This document shows, one piece after another, positions 26,438-34,153 of a stretch of DNA of 64,000 bases. The translations under genes were made by a program, and so were the position numbers. The first letter of the stretch is position 1. Each line of letters opens with the position of its first letter. Source of the DNA: Bradyrhizobium sp. 4 (GTDB lineage Bacteria; Pseudomonadota; Alphaproteobacteria; Rhizobiales; Xanthobacteraceae); assembly GCF_023100905.1 (NCBI RefSeq), contig NZ_CP064686.1:5952001-6016000 (forward strand), given 5' to 3'. Under the pieces are notes generated by a model. It searched no databases and was not told the DNA's origin. It saw only the letters and a program-made list of their open reading frames with translations.

Positions 26438-27818
26438 CCTTAATTGCATGGATTGGACCCCTACAATCTCGGAGCTGAGCGGGCCGCGCTATCAGCGCAT
26501 CGTCGAGGCCATGGAGGCCGACATCGCCGCCGGCCGGCTGGTGCGCGGCCAACAATTGCCGACGCAGCGGGCGCTGGCAAAGGCGCTCGGCATCGATCTC
26601 ACCACGGTGACGCGCGCCTACACCGAGGCGCGGCGCCGCGGCATCATGGAGGCCCGGGTCGGCCAGGGCTCGTTCGTGTCGGAGACCAGCGCGCGCCGCG
26701 CGGTCGATCTGCCGCATCCCGTCGCGATCGACCTCTCGATGAACGTGCCGCCGCAACCTCTCGAAGCGCAACTCGACGAGCGCATCATCGCCGGGATGGA
26801 AGCCATCCGCGCGCAATCGGGCCTGACGGCGCATCTCAACTACCAGCCGCCCGGCGGCAGCGCACACGAGCGCGAGGTCGCCGCGCGATGGATGCGCGCA
26901 CGCGTGCCGCATGCGCATGCCGACAGGCTCGTGATCTTTCCCGGCGCGCAGACGATCCTGTTCAGCCTGCTCGCCCACCTCGCCCGGCCCGGCGACGTGG
27001 TGCTGACGGAGGCGCTCACCTTTCCCGGCATCAAGGCCGCCGCGGCGCGGCTCGGCGTCAAGCTCGTCGGCGTCGCCATGGACGACGGCGGCATCCTGGC
27101 CGACGCGCTGGCGAAGGCCTGCCGCACGCATAGACCGAAAGCGGTCTATCTCATTCCGACGCTGCACAATCCGACCACTGCGACGCTTCTCCCCGAGCGC
27201 CGCAGCGCTCTCGCAAAGATCATCAAAGATGCCGATACGATTCTGATCGAGGACGACGCCTACGGGCTGCTCGATCGGTCGGCATCGCCGATCGCCAATC
27301 TCATTCCGGAACGGACATATCTCGCAACCACGCTGTCAAAATGCATCGCGCCCGCGCTACGGGTCGCCTATCTGGTGACGCCAGATAACAGCTCGCAGCG
27401 GCAGATGCGCAACTCTTTGCAGGCGACGGTGCAGATGCCGGCACCGCTGATGGTCGCGCTGGTGACGCATTGGATCGAGACCGGCATCGCCGACCGCATC
27501 ATCACCGCGATCAGGAGCGAGGCCGTCGGCCGGCAGCAGCTCGCGCAACGCGCGCTGAAAGGCTTCGAGTTCCAGGCCAAGTCCGCCGCTCACCATCTAT
27601 GGCTGCGGCTGCCGGAGGACCGTCCCGACGTCGCGGCACATCTGCTACGGAATGGACTGGCAGTCGTCGCCGGCGAGGCCTTCACCGTCGACGGGACCGC
27701 GCCACACGCGGCGCGCGTCTCGCTAGGCGCGGCGCGCAACAGGGCGGAATTGACGGAAGCACTGCGCATCCTGGTCGGCGCGCTGCACAGGCCCGCCGAC
27801 ACCAGACAGATCGTCTAG
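26433..27818 (+). CDS. MocR/PdxR-family regulator (GntR HTH fused to aminotransferase fold)
   Basis: Transcription factor of 461 residues. A GntR-type winged HTH spans about residues 12-85 (GPRYQRIVEAMEADIAAGRL, QLPTQRALAKALGIDLTTVTR). A fold-type I aminotransferase domain follows, with Asn in TLHNPT (246), Asp in IEDDAYG (about 275) and the PLP lysine in TLSKCIAP (Lys303), so PLP binding is likely intact. Start 26433 has AAAGGA almost abutting the ATG; the in-frame ATG at 26448 is an alternative. The regulated pathway is not evident; the divergent DUF983 gene is the nearest candidate target. Confidence 0.92.
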   Translation: MDLNCMDWTPTISELSGPRYQRIVEAMEADIAAGRLVRGQQLPTQRALAKALGIDLTTVTRAYTEARRRGIMEARVGQGSFVSETSARRAVDLPHPVAIDLSMNVPPQPLEAQLDERIIAGMEAIRAQSGLTAHLNYQPPGGSAHEREVAARWMRARVPHAHADRLVIFPGAQTILFSLLAHLARPGDVVLTEALTFPGIKAAAARLGVKLVGVAMDDGGILADALAKACRTHRPKAVYLIPTLHNPTTATLLPERRSALAKIIKDADTILIEDDAYGLLDRSASPIANLIPERTYLATTLSKCIAPALRVAYLVTPDNSSQRQMRNSLQATVQMPAPLMVALVTHWIETGIADRIITAIRSEAVGRQQLAQRALKGFEFQAKSAAHHLWLRLPEDRPDVAAHLLRNGLAVVAGEAFTVDGTAPHAARVSLGAARNRAELTEALRILVGALHRPADTRQIV

Positions 27819-27825
27819 CAACAGC

Positions 27826-28086
27826 CTATTGATGCTGGCGGCGATGCCGCGAGCGCACGACCGGCGCGACGGGGGACGGATAGGCCGCATAGGCTTCGCT
27901 CGGCGCGAAGGACTCGCCGCGAGCCCCGCGCGCGGCGGGCGTGAGCTGGCCGCCATTCAGAACGTCGCGGTCCGGATGGGCAGCCTGATAGGCCGCAGGC
28001 TCGGAAAACTGGGCCTGCGCCATTGTCGGCATCAAGGCCGCCGCCGCCACTAGCGCGGCCGCGACGGCAATCTTCGTGCGGGTCAT
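27826..28086 (-). CDS. Small secreted hypothetical protein
   Basis: Protein of 86 residues beginning MTRTKIAVAAALVAAAALMPTM-AQAQ, a clear signal peptide with an AQA-like cleavage site near residue 25. The mature part is about 60 residues, polar, with a basic tail (VVRSRHRRQHQ). Ribosome-binding site GGAGAAGG lies 3 bp before the ATG. It resembles short exported proteins of unknown function in rhizobia. Convergent with the MocR regulator, 7 bp between stops. Confidence 0.75.
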   Translation of the reverse strand: MTRTKIAVAAALVAAAALMPTMAQAQFSEPAAYQAAHPDRDVLNGGQLTPAARGARGESFAPSEAYAAYPSPVAPVVRSRHRRQHQ

Positions 28087-28317
28087 CGTCCTTCTCCATA
28101 CGCTCATTCGGGAAATCACCGATCGAACCGCATGATGGCGTCGAACGGACCCCCCGGTTTAAGTACGAGCATCATCTAGGGCCTGTCTTTCGCGAACGCC
28201 CGCCGCTGGGGATCACGCTTGCGTGCGGTTTTGAAATTGACCTGCACGGCCGCAGCTGTGCTATGCGAGCAATGGCGATCAACAGTTCGGGATCGCCCAG
28301 GCGACAGGGACTATCTG

Positions 28318-29061
28318 TTGGAAATACTCACCTACGCGCTGCTGCTGCTCGGCGCACTGGCCGGGGGCTTCGTCTCGGGCCTTGCCGGATTCGGCACGGC
28401 GCTGATGGCGCTCGGCATCTGGCTCTACGTGCTGCCGCCCTCGCTCGCGGTGCCGCTGGTGCTGATCTGCTCGGTGATCGCGCAGAGCTCGACGCTGCCC
28501 TCGATGTGGAAAAGTTTTGATCTCTCGCTGGTCTGGCCGTTCCTGATTGGAGGACTGATCGGCGTGCCGCTGGGCACCATGCTGGTCGCCTCCGCCGATC
28601 CAAAAGTGTTCAAGCTGAGCGTCGGCGTGCTGATCCTTGTGTTTTCGACCGCGCTCTATCTGAACAAGCGGCCCCTCGCCGTCACCTTCGGCGGCCGCAT
28701 TGCCGACGGCGCGATCGGCTTTGCCGGCGGCATATTAGGTGGCCTTGCCGGACTGTCGGGGCCGCTTCCGATCCTGTGGGCCAACATCCGCGGCTGGAAC
28801 AAGCACGAGCGGCGCGGCATCTTCCAGCTCTTCAATTTCACCGTGCTGGCCGCCGCTTTGGTGTTGCAGACCGCCTCGGGCCTCGTCGCGTTCAAGGTGA
28901 TCTGGCTCGCGGTGATCGCATTTCCGGGCACGCTGATCGGCGCATGGGCCGGCGCGCGCGTCTACCACGCGCTGAGCGACAAGCATTTTGGCGATGTCGT
29001 GCTCGGTCTCTTGTTCCTGTCGGGCCTCGGCCTGGTCTGGAACAGTTTGGGCACGCACTAG
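28318..29061 (+). CDS. TauE/SafE-family permease (sulfite exporter-like)
   Basis: Membrane protein of about 247 residues with eight hydrophobic segments and the family motifs GGFVSGLAGFGTALMALG near the start and GGILGGLAGLSGPLPILW in the second repeat. Members move sulfite, sulfoacetate or other organic anions. A TTG start at 28318 with CAGGGA upstream gives a protein beginning at the first membrane segment; the frame is open further upstream to 28219 without a better signal. Its stop codon shares a CTAG tetramer with the convergent ligase gene. Confidence 0.82.
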   Translation: MEILTYALLLLGALAGGFVSGLAGFGTALMALGIWLYVLPPSLAVPLVLICSVIAQSSTLPSMWKSFDLSLVWPFLIGGLIGVPLGTMLVASADPKVFKLSVGVLILVFSTALYLNKRPLAVTFGGRIADGAIGFAGGILGGLAGLSGPLPILWANIRGWNKHERRGIFQLFNFTVLAAALVLQTASGLVAFKVIWLAVIAFPGTLIGAWAGARVYHALSDKHFGDVVLGLLFLSGLGLVWNSLGTH

Positions 29062-30326
29062 CTCCGTATTGTCTTCGCGGCGAGCGCCATGCCGCCGGCA
29101 ACGCCGACTCCAAGCACGTAGATCCAGCCCTCGGCGAAATCGAACAGATGCGAGTTGAGCAGCGAGGAGAGCAAGTTCTGCACCATGACCAGAAGGCCCA
29201 CCCAGCAGGCCAGCCCCTCGCCGCGAAACAGCGAGAGGTGCGCGAACCAGAGCGCGTAGAGGATCACGACGCCCAAGGCGCCCCATTGCACGGCGACATT
29301 GAGCGTCTGGTTGTGGGGATCACCGACGATTTCCGCCCGAACCCCGCTCTCGCCGACAGCCGCGCGCGCGAACAGGCCGCGGATCGCGCCGGTGCCGTGA
29401 CCGAGCAGCGGCGCATCCGCGGTGAATGCCAGCGATTTGCGCCAGAACTCCAGTCGCGATCCCATGCCGCTGACGTCGTTGCCGACGATGCTGACCTCGT
29501 AGTCTCCGCTGAATTTGGCGACGGTCGTGCGCAGATGCGGCGAGGCACTCCACAACGTCAAGGCCAACAGCCCCATCGCACCGACGGCGAGCAGCGCGGT
29601 GCGGCGGCGCAAATGCAAGAGCGCGAAGACCACGATCAGGATCGGCAGCGTCACCAGCGCCGTGCGCGAGACCACGACGAACATCATGTTGGCGAGGAAT
29701 CCCATCGCGAGCGCCACGAACAGCGCCGCGCTACGGTAGCGGCCTCGTCGTAGCAGCGACACGGTGGGATAAACCAGCGCGATCGCACAGAGCGCGAATT
29801 CCTGGCTCTGGTCGATATAATTGCGCACCGCGATCCCGCTTTCGACCTTGTAAGGCCCGCGCGACAGATAGAGTTTCAGCGACAGTGCGGGATCGGCGGC
29901 GACGGCAAAGGAATAGAGCATCAGCGCCGTGCAGGACACCAGGAACGCGGAAAACACCCAGTTGCCATAGGGCCAGCGCTCGAACTGGTAGATCAGGAGC
30001 GGAATCACCAGCAGCTTCGCTGCCGGGCCGATCGCATGGATTCGGTCCGGCCACGGCGCATCCGACCAGAGCGTGCCGATGGCGGCGAGTGCGACCAGCG
30101 CAATCGGCAGCAGGCACATCGGCCGAAGCAGCGAACGCGGAAATTCGCGAAGGTCGAGGAACGCGAACGCGATCAGCCAGGGAATGAGCGCGAAAATGAG
30201 CCCGGTCGTGGTCCATGGCAACAGCAACGCGATCAGCGCGACGAAGCGGGCTGGCGTGCGATAGCGTGCCGCCCAGATCGCGGAGAGCCAGGAATTGGGC
30301 CGCTGCTCGTACAACACTCCGGTCAT
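29058..30326 (-). CDS. O-antigen ligase (WaaL/Wzy_C)-like membrane protein
   Basis: Polytopic protein of 422 residues with about eleven hydrophobic segments. The large loop RLEFWRKSLAFTADAPLLGHGTG and the following DPHNQTLNVAVQWGALG match the Wzy_C domain of O-antigen ligases and polymerases, in which the His of the HN motif is functionally important. ATG 30326 has AGGGG 5 bp upstream. It probably links or polymerises a surface glycan; no other glycan genes lie beside it. It follows the MATE gene by 69 bp on the same strand. Confidence 0.85.
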   Translation of the reverse strand: MTGVLYEQRPNSWLSAIWAARYRTPARFVALIALLLPWTTTGLIFALIPWLIAFAFLDLREFPRSLLRPMCLLPIALVALAAIGTLWSDAPWPDRIHAIGPAAKLLVIPLLIYQFERWPYGNWVFSAFLVSCTALMLYSFAVAADPALSLKLYLSRGPYKVESGIAVRNYIDQSQEFALCAIALVYPTVSLLRRGRYRSAALFVALAMGFLANMMFVVVSRTALVTLPILIVVFALLHLRRRTALLAVGAMGLLALTLWSASPHLRTTVAKFSGDYEVSIVGNDVSGMGSRLEFWRKSLAFTADAPLLGHGTGAIRGLFARAAVGESGVRAEIVGDPHNQTLNVAVQWGALGVVILYALWFAHLSLFRGEGLACWVGLLVMVQNLLSSLLNSHLFDFAEGWIYVLGVGVAGGMALAAKTIRS

Positions 30327-30395
30327 TTGGCCCCTGCAGGCGATCCCCACGGCGCGGCAAGTTTGCCGGAGCCGTGGGGCGGGGACAAGCGATCG

Positions 30396-31802
30396 CTACG
30401 CCGGCGCGCGTACAGGAGACGCCACGGGCTCCGGCGCAGCCTGCTCCGGGGATTCCTCGTGTCGGAGCATGACAAGGCGCTTCCTGAATTCACGCCGTAG
30501 CAGCCACAAGCTCAGGGCCGCCTGCAGCGTGGTTGCCGCGATCGACAGGTACCAGACGTGCTCGATCCGGAAGCCCGGCCGCGTCGACAGCCAGATCGCC
30601 GGCAGCGAATAGGTGAGCACGCGCGTTGCCGAACTCCACAGCACCGGCTTGGTATTGCCGAGGCCCTGGAACATGCTCGAGCAGGTGAAGATCACGCCCT
30701 GCGCCACCATGTTGAGCGAGATGATCCGCAGGAACAGGAACGCGATCTCCATGGTTTCCCGATCGTTCGAGAACCCCGCGAGCAGGAGCTGCGGCTTCGA
30801 CTGCGCGAGGCACATGAAGCCGATCATCACGACACTGGTGATCAGCGCCGCCTTGACGAAGGTTTCGCGCACGCGCTCGCCTTTTCCGGCGCCCATGTTC
30901 TGGCCGGCGATCGGCCCGGCGGCGAGCGCAACCGCAAGCGCCGGCATCTGGATCAGGCCCAGGACCCGTTGTCCGATCCCGAAACCGGCCTGCGCCGCCG
31001 CACCGAAATCGCGCAGCACGAAATAGACCACCGCCATCAAGATGAACATCATCGCGAACTCGCCGCCGGCAGGCAGACCGACATTGAGGATGCGCTTCAG
31101 ATGCTGCGCTTGCGGACGCCACTGCGCCGGATTAAAGGCGACATAGCGCTCGACCTTGCGAAAATACGCAAGCAGCATCACGACGCCGATCAGCACCGCG
31201 ATCGAGCTCGCCAGCCCCGCACCGGCAACGCCGAGCGCATGGCCCGTGCCCAAGCCCGCGATCAGAACCGGCGCCAGCGCGATGTTGATGGCCACCGCAA
31301 GCGCCTGCACCAGCATCGTGGGACGCACGATGCCGGTGGCGCGCAGCGCGGATCCCATCACCTGGCTCGCGAATTGCAACGCGAGCGCCGGCATGAACCA
31401 CAGCAGATACGTGGTCCCCGCCTCGATCGTGGCTTCGTCCGCGGCGATCGCATGCATGTAGGCGCGCGACAGCGCCGCGCCTGCGACCAGGGTCAACAGT
31501 CCGAACAGCACCGACAGCACGATCGCCTGATTGAAGATCAAATTGGCATCCGGCCGATCCTTGCGTCCCACGGCATGCGCGATCAACGACACCGCGCCGA
31601 CGCCGAGCACCTGCATCAGCGCGTTGATGAGAAAGCCGGCATTGCCGGCCGCCGCCACGCCCGCGACCGCGGCATCGCCCAAGCCCGAGACGAAGTACAG
31701 ATCGACCAGCTGGCAAAGCATGATCGTGACCATACCGACCATGATCGGCGGCGCCATGCCCAGAATGTGCTTCGCGATGGAGCCGTTGGTCAGGTCTTTC
31801 AT
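30396..31802 (-). CDS. MATE-family efflux transporter
   Basis: Twelve-segment Na+/H+-coupled multidrug pump of the NorM type, about 468 residues. GMAPPIMVGMVTIMLCQLVDLYFV opens the first bundle and the second half begins LNVGLPAGGEFAMMFILM; the internal duplication is typical. ATG 31802 (MKDLTNGSIAKHIL) has AAGGATGG upstream; an in-frame GTG at 31880, overlapping the ABC gene's stop, is possible. It forms an operon with the ABC exporter just upstream. Confidence 0.92.
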   Translation of the reverse strand: MKDLTNGSIAKHILGMAPPIMVGMVTIMLCQLVDLYFVSGLGDAAVAGVAAAGNAGFLINALMQVLGVGAVSLIAHAVGRKDRPDANLIFNQAIVLSVLFGLLTLVAGAALSRAYMHAIAADEATIEAGTTYLLWFMPALALQFASQVMGSALRATGIVRPTMLVQALAVAINIALAPVLIAGLGTGHALGVAGAGLASSIAVLIGVVMLLAYFRKVERYVAFNPAQWRPQAQHLKRILNVGLPAGGEFAMMFILMAVVYFVLRDFGAAAQAGFGIGQRVLGLIQMPALAVALAAGPIAGQNMGAGKGERVRETFVKAALITSVVMIGFMCLAQSKPQLLLAGFSNDRETMEIAFLFLRIISLNMVAQGVIFTCSSMFQGLGNTKPVLWSSATRVLTYSLPAIWLSTRPGFRIEHVWYLSIAATTLQAALSLWLLRREFRKRLVMLRHEESPEQAAPEPVASPVRAPA

Positions 31803-31880
31803 GTCATTCCATCCTTGACGGATTTCCTCGACCGATTCTTTGACGACGCGGCCGACATTGGTCCGCCGGCTGCGCGTCAC

Positions 31881-33680
31881 TCATTCCGCTGCTGCGATCT
31901 GTCCGAGCTCCACCACCTGGCGCTCGAACAGCCCGCGATAGATGCCGCCGGGCTTGGCCGCGAGCTTGGCATGGGTGCCTTGCTCGACGATCTCGCCGCG
32001 GTCGAACACCAGGATGCGATCGAGGCTCTTCACCGTCGACAGCCGGTGCGCGATCACGATCGAGGTCCGGCCTCTCATCAGCCGCTCCATCGCCTGCTGG
32101 ATCAGCGCCTCGGATTCCGAATCGAGGCTCGAGGTCGCTTCGTCCAGGATCAGCACCGGCGCATCGGCCAGGAAGGCACGCGCCAGCGCCACGCGCTGCC
32201 GCTCGCCGCCGGAGAGCTTGACGCCGCGCTCGCCGACCAGCGTGCCGTAGCCCTTGGGCAGGCGCACGATGAAGTCGTGCGCGTTGGCCAGCCGTGCCGC
32301 CTGCTCGATCGCCTCCAGGCTGGCGCCGGGCCGGCCATAGGCGATGTTCTCGGCGAGCGAGCGGTGGAACAGGATCGGGTCCTGCTGCACGATCGCGATC
32401 TGGCTGCGCAGCGAGTGCTGCGTCGCCTTGGCGATGTCTTGCCCATCGATCAGAACGCGGCCGCCGGTGACGTCGTAGAGCCGCTGCACCAGCTTGACGA
32501 AGGTGGTCTTGCCGGAGCCGGAGCGGCCGACGAGACCGACGCGTTCGCCGGCGCGGATCGTGACCGACAATCCGTCATAGAGCGGCGCGTGGTGGCCGCC
32601 GTAATGGAACGTGACATCGTCGAACACGAGCTCGCCGCGCTCGATCGCGATCGGCCGCGCGTCCGTCGCATCCGCAATCCCGATCGGCTCGTCGTGGATC
32701 GCCACCAGCTCCTCCATGTCGTTGACCGAGCGCTGCAGGTTGTTGATGTGCATTCCGACGTCGCGCAAATAGGCATGGATGACGTAATAGCTCGTCAGCA
32801 CATAGGTGACGTCGCCGGGCGAGGCCTGCCCCGACATCCACAGCAGCACGGCACCGCCGATCACGGAGGCGCGCAGGGCCAGCAACACCGAGAGCTGCGC
32901 CAGATTGGTGTAGTTGTAGCGCAGCCAGGTCCGCCGCACGCGCGCGCGCCAGCGGTTGACGACACGGGCAAGCCGCGCATCCTCGCGCGCCTCCGCGCCG
33001 AACGACTTCACCACGGCGTTGCAGGTCAGCGCATCCGCCAGTGTGCCGCCGACCTTGGTGTCCCAGGCATTGGAGACGCGCGCGGCCGGCGCGATGTAGC
33101 GCGTCGAGAACAGCACCGTCATCGTGACATAGGCCAGCGCGCCGAGCGCGATCACCGCGCCAAGCGAGGCCCAGTGCACGCCGAGCAGGATCGTCGACCC
33201 AATCAGTACCAGCAGCGACGGCGCCAGCGCCATCAAGATGGTGTCGTTCAACAGGTCGAGCGCCCACATGCCGCGGGTGACCTTGCGCACCGTGGATCCC
33301 GCGAAGGAGTTGGCGTGCCAGTCGGTCGAGAACCGTTGCACGCGCATGAAGGCTTCCTGCGCGACCTCGGACATGATCTTCAGCGAGAACGGCACGATGG
33401 CCTGGAGGCCGGTCAGCCGCAGCACCATGGAGGCTGCGCCCAGCGCCACGATACCGCCCAATGCCATCAGCGCCGCGTGACGCGCGGCGGGATCGGATGG
33501 GCCGCGCGTCAGGGCGTCGACCAGATGTCCGGAGAAGACCGGCATGAACAGGTCGGCGATGGTCGCACCCAACAAGCCGCCGGCCACGACGAGCGTACGC
33601 CCCGGCTGCTTCAGCCAGTGCCGGAACACGAAGGGCAGCACCACGCGTATCGCCGCGGGCCTTTTTGACAGAGCGGTCAT
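31881..33680 (-). CDS. ABC exporter, fused permease and ATPase (multidrug/lipid type)
   Basis: Half-transporter of 599 residues. Six membrane segments lie in about residues 25-310 and the nucleotide-binding domain from 345: Walker A GRSGSGKTT at 385-393, signature LSGGE at 489-493, Walker B ILDEA at 511-515 and the His-switch in IAHRLSTVKS. It belongs to the MsbA/MDR type exporters. It is the first gene of an ABC-MATE operon and has a leader of about 250 nt with an upstream ORF and a hairpin covering its own weak ribosome-binding site. Confidence 0.95.
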   Translation of the reverse strand: MTALSKRPAAIRVVLPFVFRHWLKQPGRTLVVAGGLLGATIADLFMPVFSGHLVDALTRGPSDPAARHAALMALGGIVALGAASMVLRLTGLQAIVPFSLKIMSEVAQEAFMRVQRFSTDWHANSFAGSTVRKVTRGMWALDLLNDTILMALAPSLLVLIGSTILLGVHWASLGAVIALGALAYVTMTVLFSTRYIAPAARVSNAWDTKVGGTLADALTCNAVVKSFGAEAREDARLARVVNRWRARVRRTWLRYNYTNLAQLSVLLALRASVIGGAVLLWMSGQASPGDVTYVLTSYYVIHAYLRDVGMHINNLQRSVNDMEELVAIHDEPIGIADATDARPIAIERGELVFDDVTFHYGGHHAPLYDGLSVTIRAGERVGLVGRSGSGKTTFVKLVQRLYDVTGGRVLIDGQDIAKATQHSLRSQIAIVQQDPILFHRSLAENIAYGRPGASLEAIEQAARLANAHDFIVRLPKGYGTLVGERGVKLSGGERQRVALARAFLADAPVLILDEATSSLDSESEALIQQAMERLMRGRTSIVIAHRLSTVKSLDRILVFDRGEIVEQGTHAKLAAKPGGIYRGLFERQVVELGQIAAAE

Positions 33681-33688
33681 GGCATCAT

Positions 33689-33712
33689 CCGGCCGCTTAT
33701 GCCGCGGGCCGG
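33689..33712 (-). promoter_or_regulatory. Hairpin over the ribosome-binding region of the ABC exporter gene
   Basis: On the plus strand CCGGCCGC (33689-33696) and GCGGGCCGG (33704-33712) pair with one bulge around a 7-nt loop. On the mRNA the 3' arm ends in CCGG directly joined to AUGAUGCC before the start codon at 33680, so the only Shine-Dalgarno-like bases (GGAUGA) are partly in the stem. A second hairpin, TCGGCC/GGCCGA with a 5-nt loop, lies at 33732-33748. Confidence 0.55.
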
Positions 33713-33833
33713 CTCCATTGATGGACGCAGGTCGGCCGCGAGGGCCGAGACGGCGTCACTTGAAGTTGGTTTTGGACTTGGGGAGCGGAGCGATCGGGAC
33801 TGGAAGCCCAATCGAAACTGGCGGAAGAGGCCT

Positions 33834-33908
33834 CTAGGAGGCCGAGCAGATACCGAGCCAGAACATCATCGAGCGCGGGCGTGCGATCTGCGAATGCGAC
33901 GAAATCAT
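33834..33908 (-). CDS. 24-codon upstream ORF in the leader of the ABC/MATE efflux operon
   Basis: An ATG at 33908 follows the near-perfect ribosome-binding site GGGAGGA at 6 bp, the strongest in this neighbourhood. The 24-residue peptide starts MISSHSQIA and ends FWLGICSAS. Its stop codon lies in a perfect inverted repeat GGCCTC-TAG-GAGGCC (33829-33843). It lies about 28 nt after a predicted transcription start and 153 nt before the ABC gene. A leader peptide that senses translation or drug stress is the simplest reading; no homologue is recognised. Confidence 0.5.
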   Translation of the reverse strand: MISSHSQIARPRSMMFWLGICSAS

Positions 33909-33942
33909 GCAAATCCTCCCGGTTCGATGGAATGAGGTGCGC

Positions 33943-33971
33943 TTTATAGATGTGTCATTGGTGATTTGCAA
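33943..33971 (-). promoter_or_regulatory. Predicted promoter of the ABC/MATE efflux operon
   Basis: Reading the minus strand, TTGCAA (33971-33966) and TATAAA (33948-33943) are spaced by exactly 17 bp, close to the sigma-70 consensus. The transcription start should fall near 33936, giving a leader of about 255 nt. The -35 element lies inside one half of the inverted repeat listed separately. Confidence 0.65.
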
Positions 33972-34008
33972 CGGGGCTCGCGCGAGATCACGCACGAGTG
34001 TTGCAAAT
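33964..34008. promoter_or_regulatory. Inverted repeat operator candidate upstream of the efflux operon
   Basis: ATTTGCAAC (33964-33972) and GTTGCAAAT (34000-34008) are a perfect 9-bp inverted pair, centres 36 bp apart. A third TGCAAAT lies at 33908-33914 over the upstream ORF's ribosome-binding site. One half overlaps the predicted -35 box, so a bound regulator could block RNA polymerase. No regulator gene lies next to it. Confidence 0.55.
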
Positions 34009-34033
34009 TAGTACGCTTCGCCGCGCTCTCCTC

Positions 34034-34135
34034 CGTCATGCCCCGCGAAGGCGGGGCATCCAGTACGCCGCGGCGCCTCGGCTCTATTACAGGCTTTTCG
34101 GAATACTGGATCGCCCGGTCAAGCCGGGCGATGAC
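34034..34135. repeat. Palindromic intergenic repeat, family A variant
   Basis: Starts cgtcatgccccgcgaaggcg and ends ccggtcaagccgggcgatgac, with inner arms tccagta and tactgga. The outer ends match family A copies but the stem bases differ. It lies between the efflux operon leader and the 3' end of the MFS gene and may end the latter's transcript. Confidence 0.8.
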
Positions 34136-34153
34136 ACCGAATGAGTGGCTGGC

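Noticed and set aside
30558..33668. 1036-codon plus-strand open frame antisense to the MATE and ABC genes
   Set aside because: It is rich in Arg/His/Gln/Asp with no domain, as expected for the complement of high-GC coding sequence; both opposing genes have complete motifs.
33697..33912. 71-codon minus-strand frame with a TTG start in the efflux leader
   Set aside because: The TTG lies directly against the Shine-Dalgarno sequence; the ATG four bases on in another frame has ideal spacing, so the 24-codon ORF is preferred.
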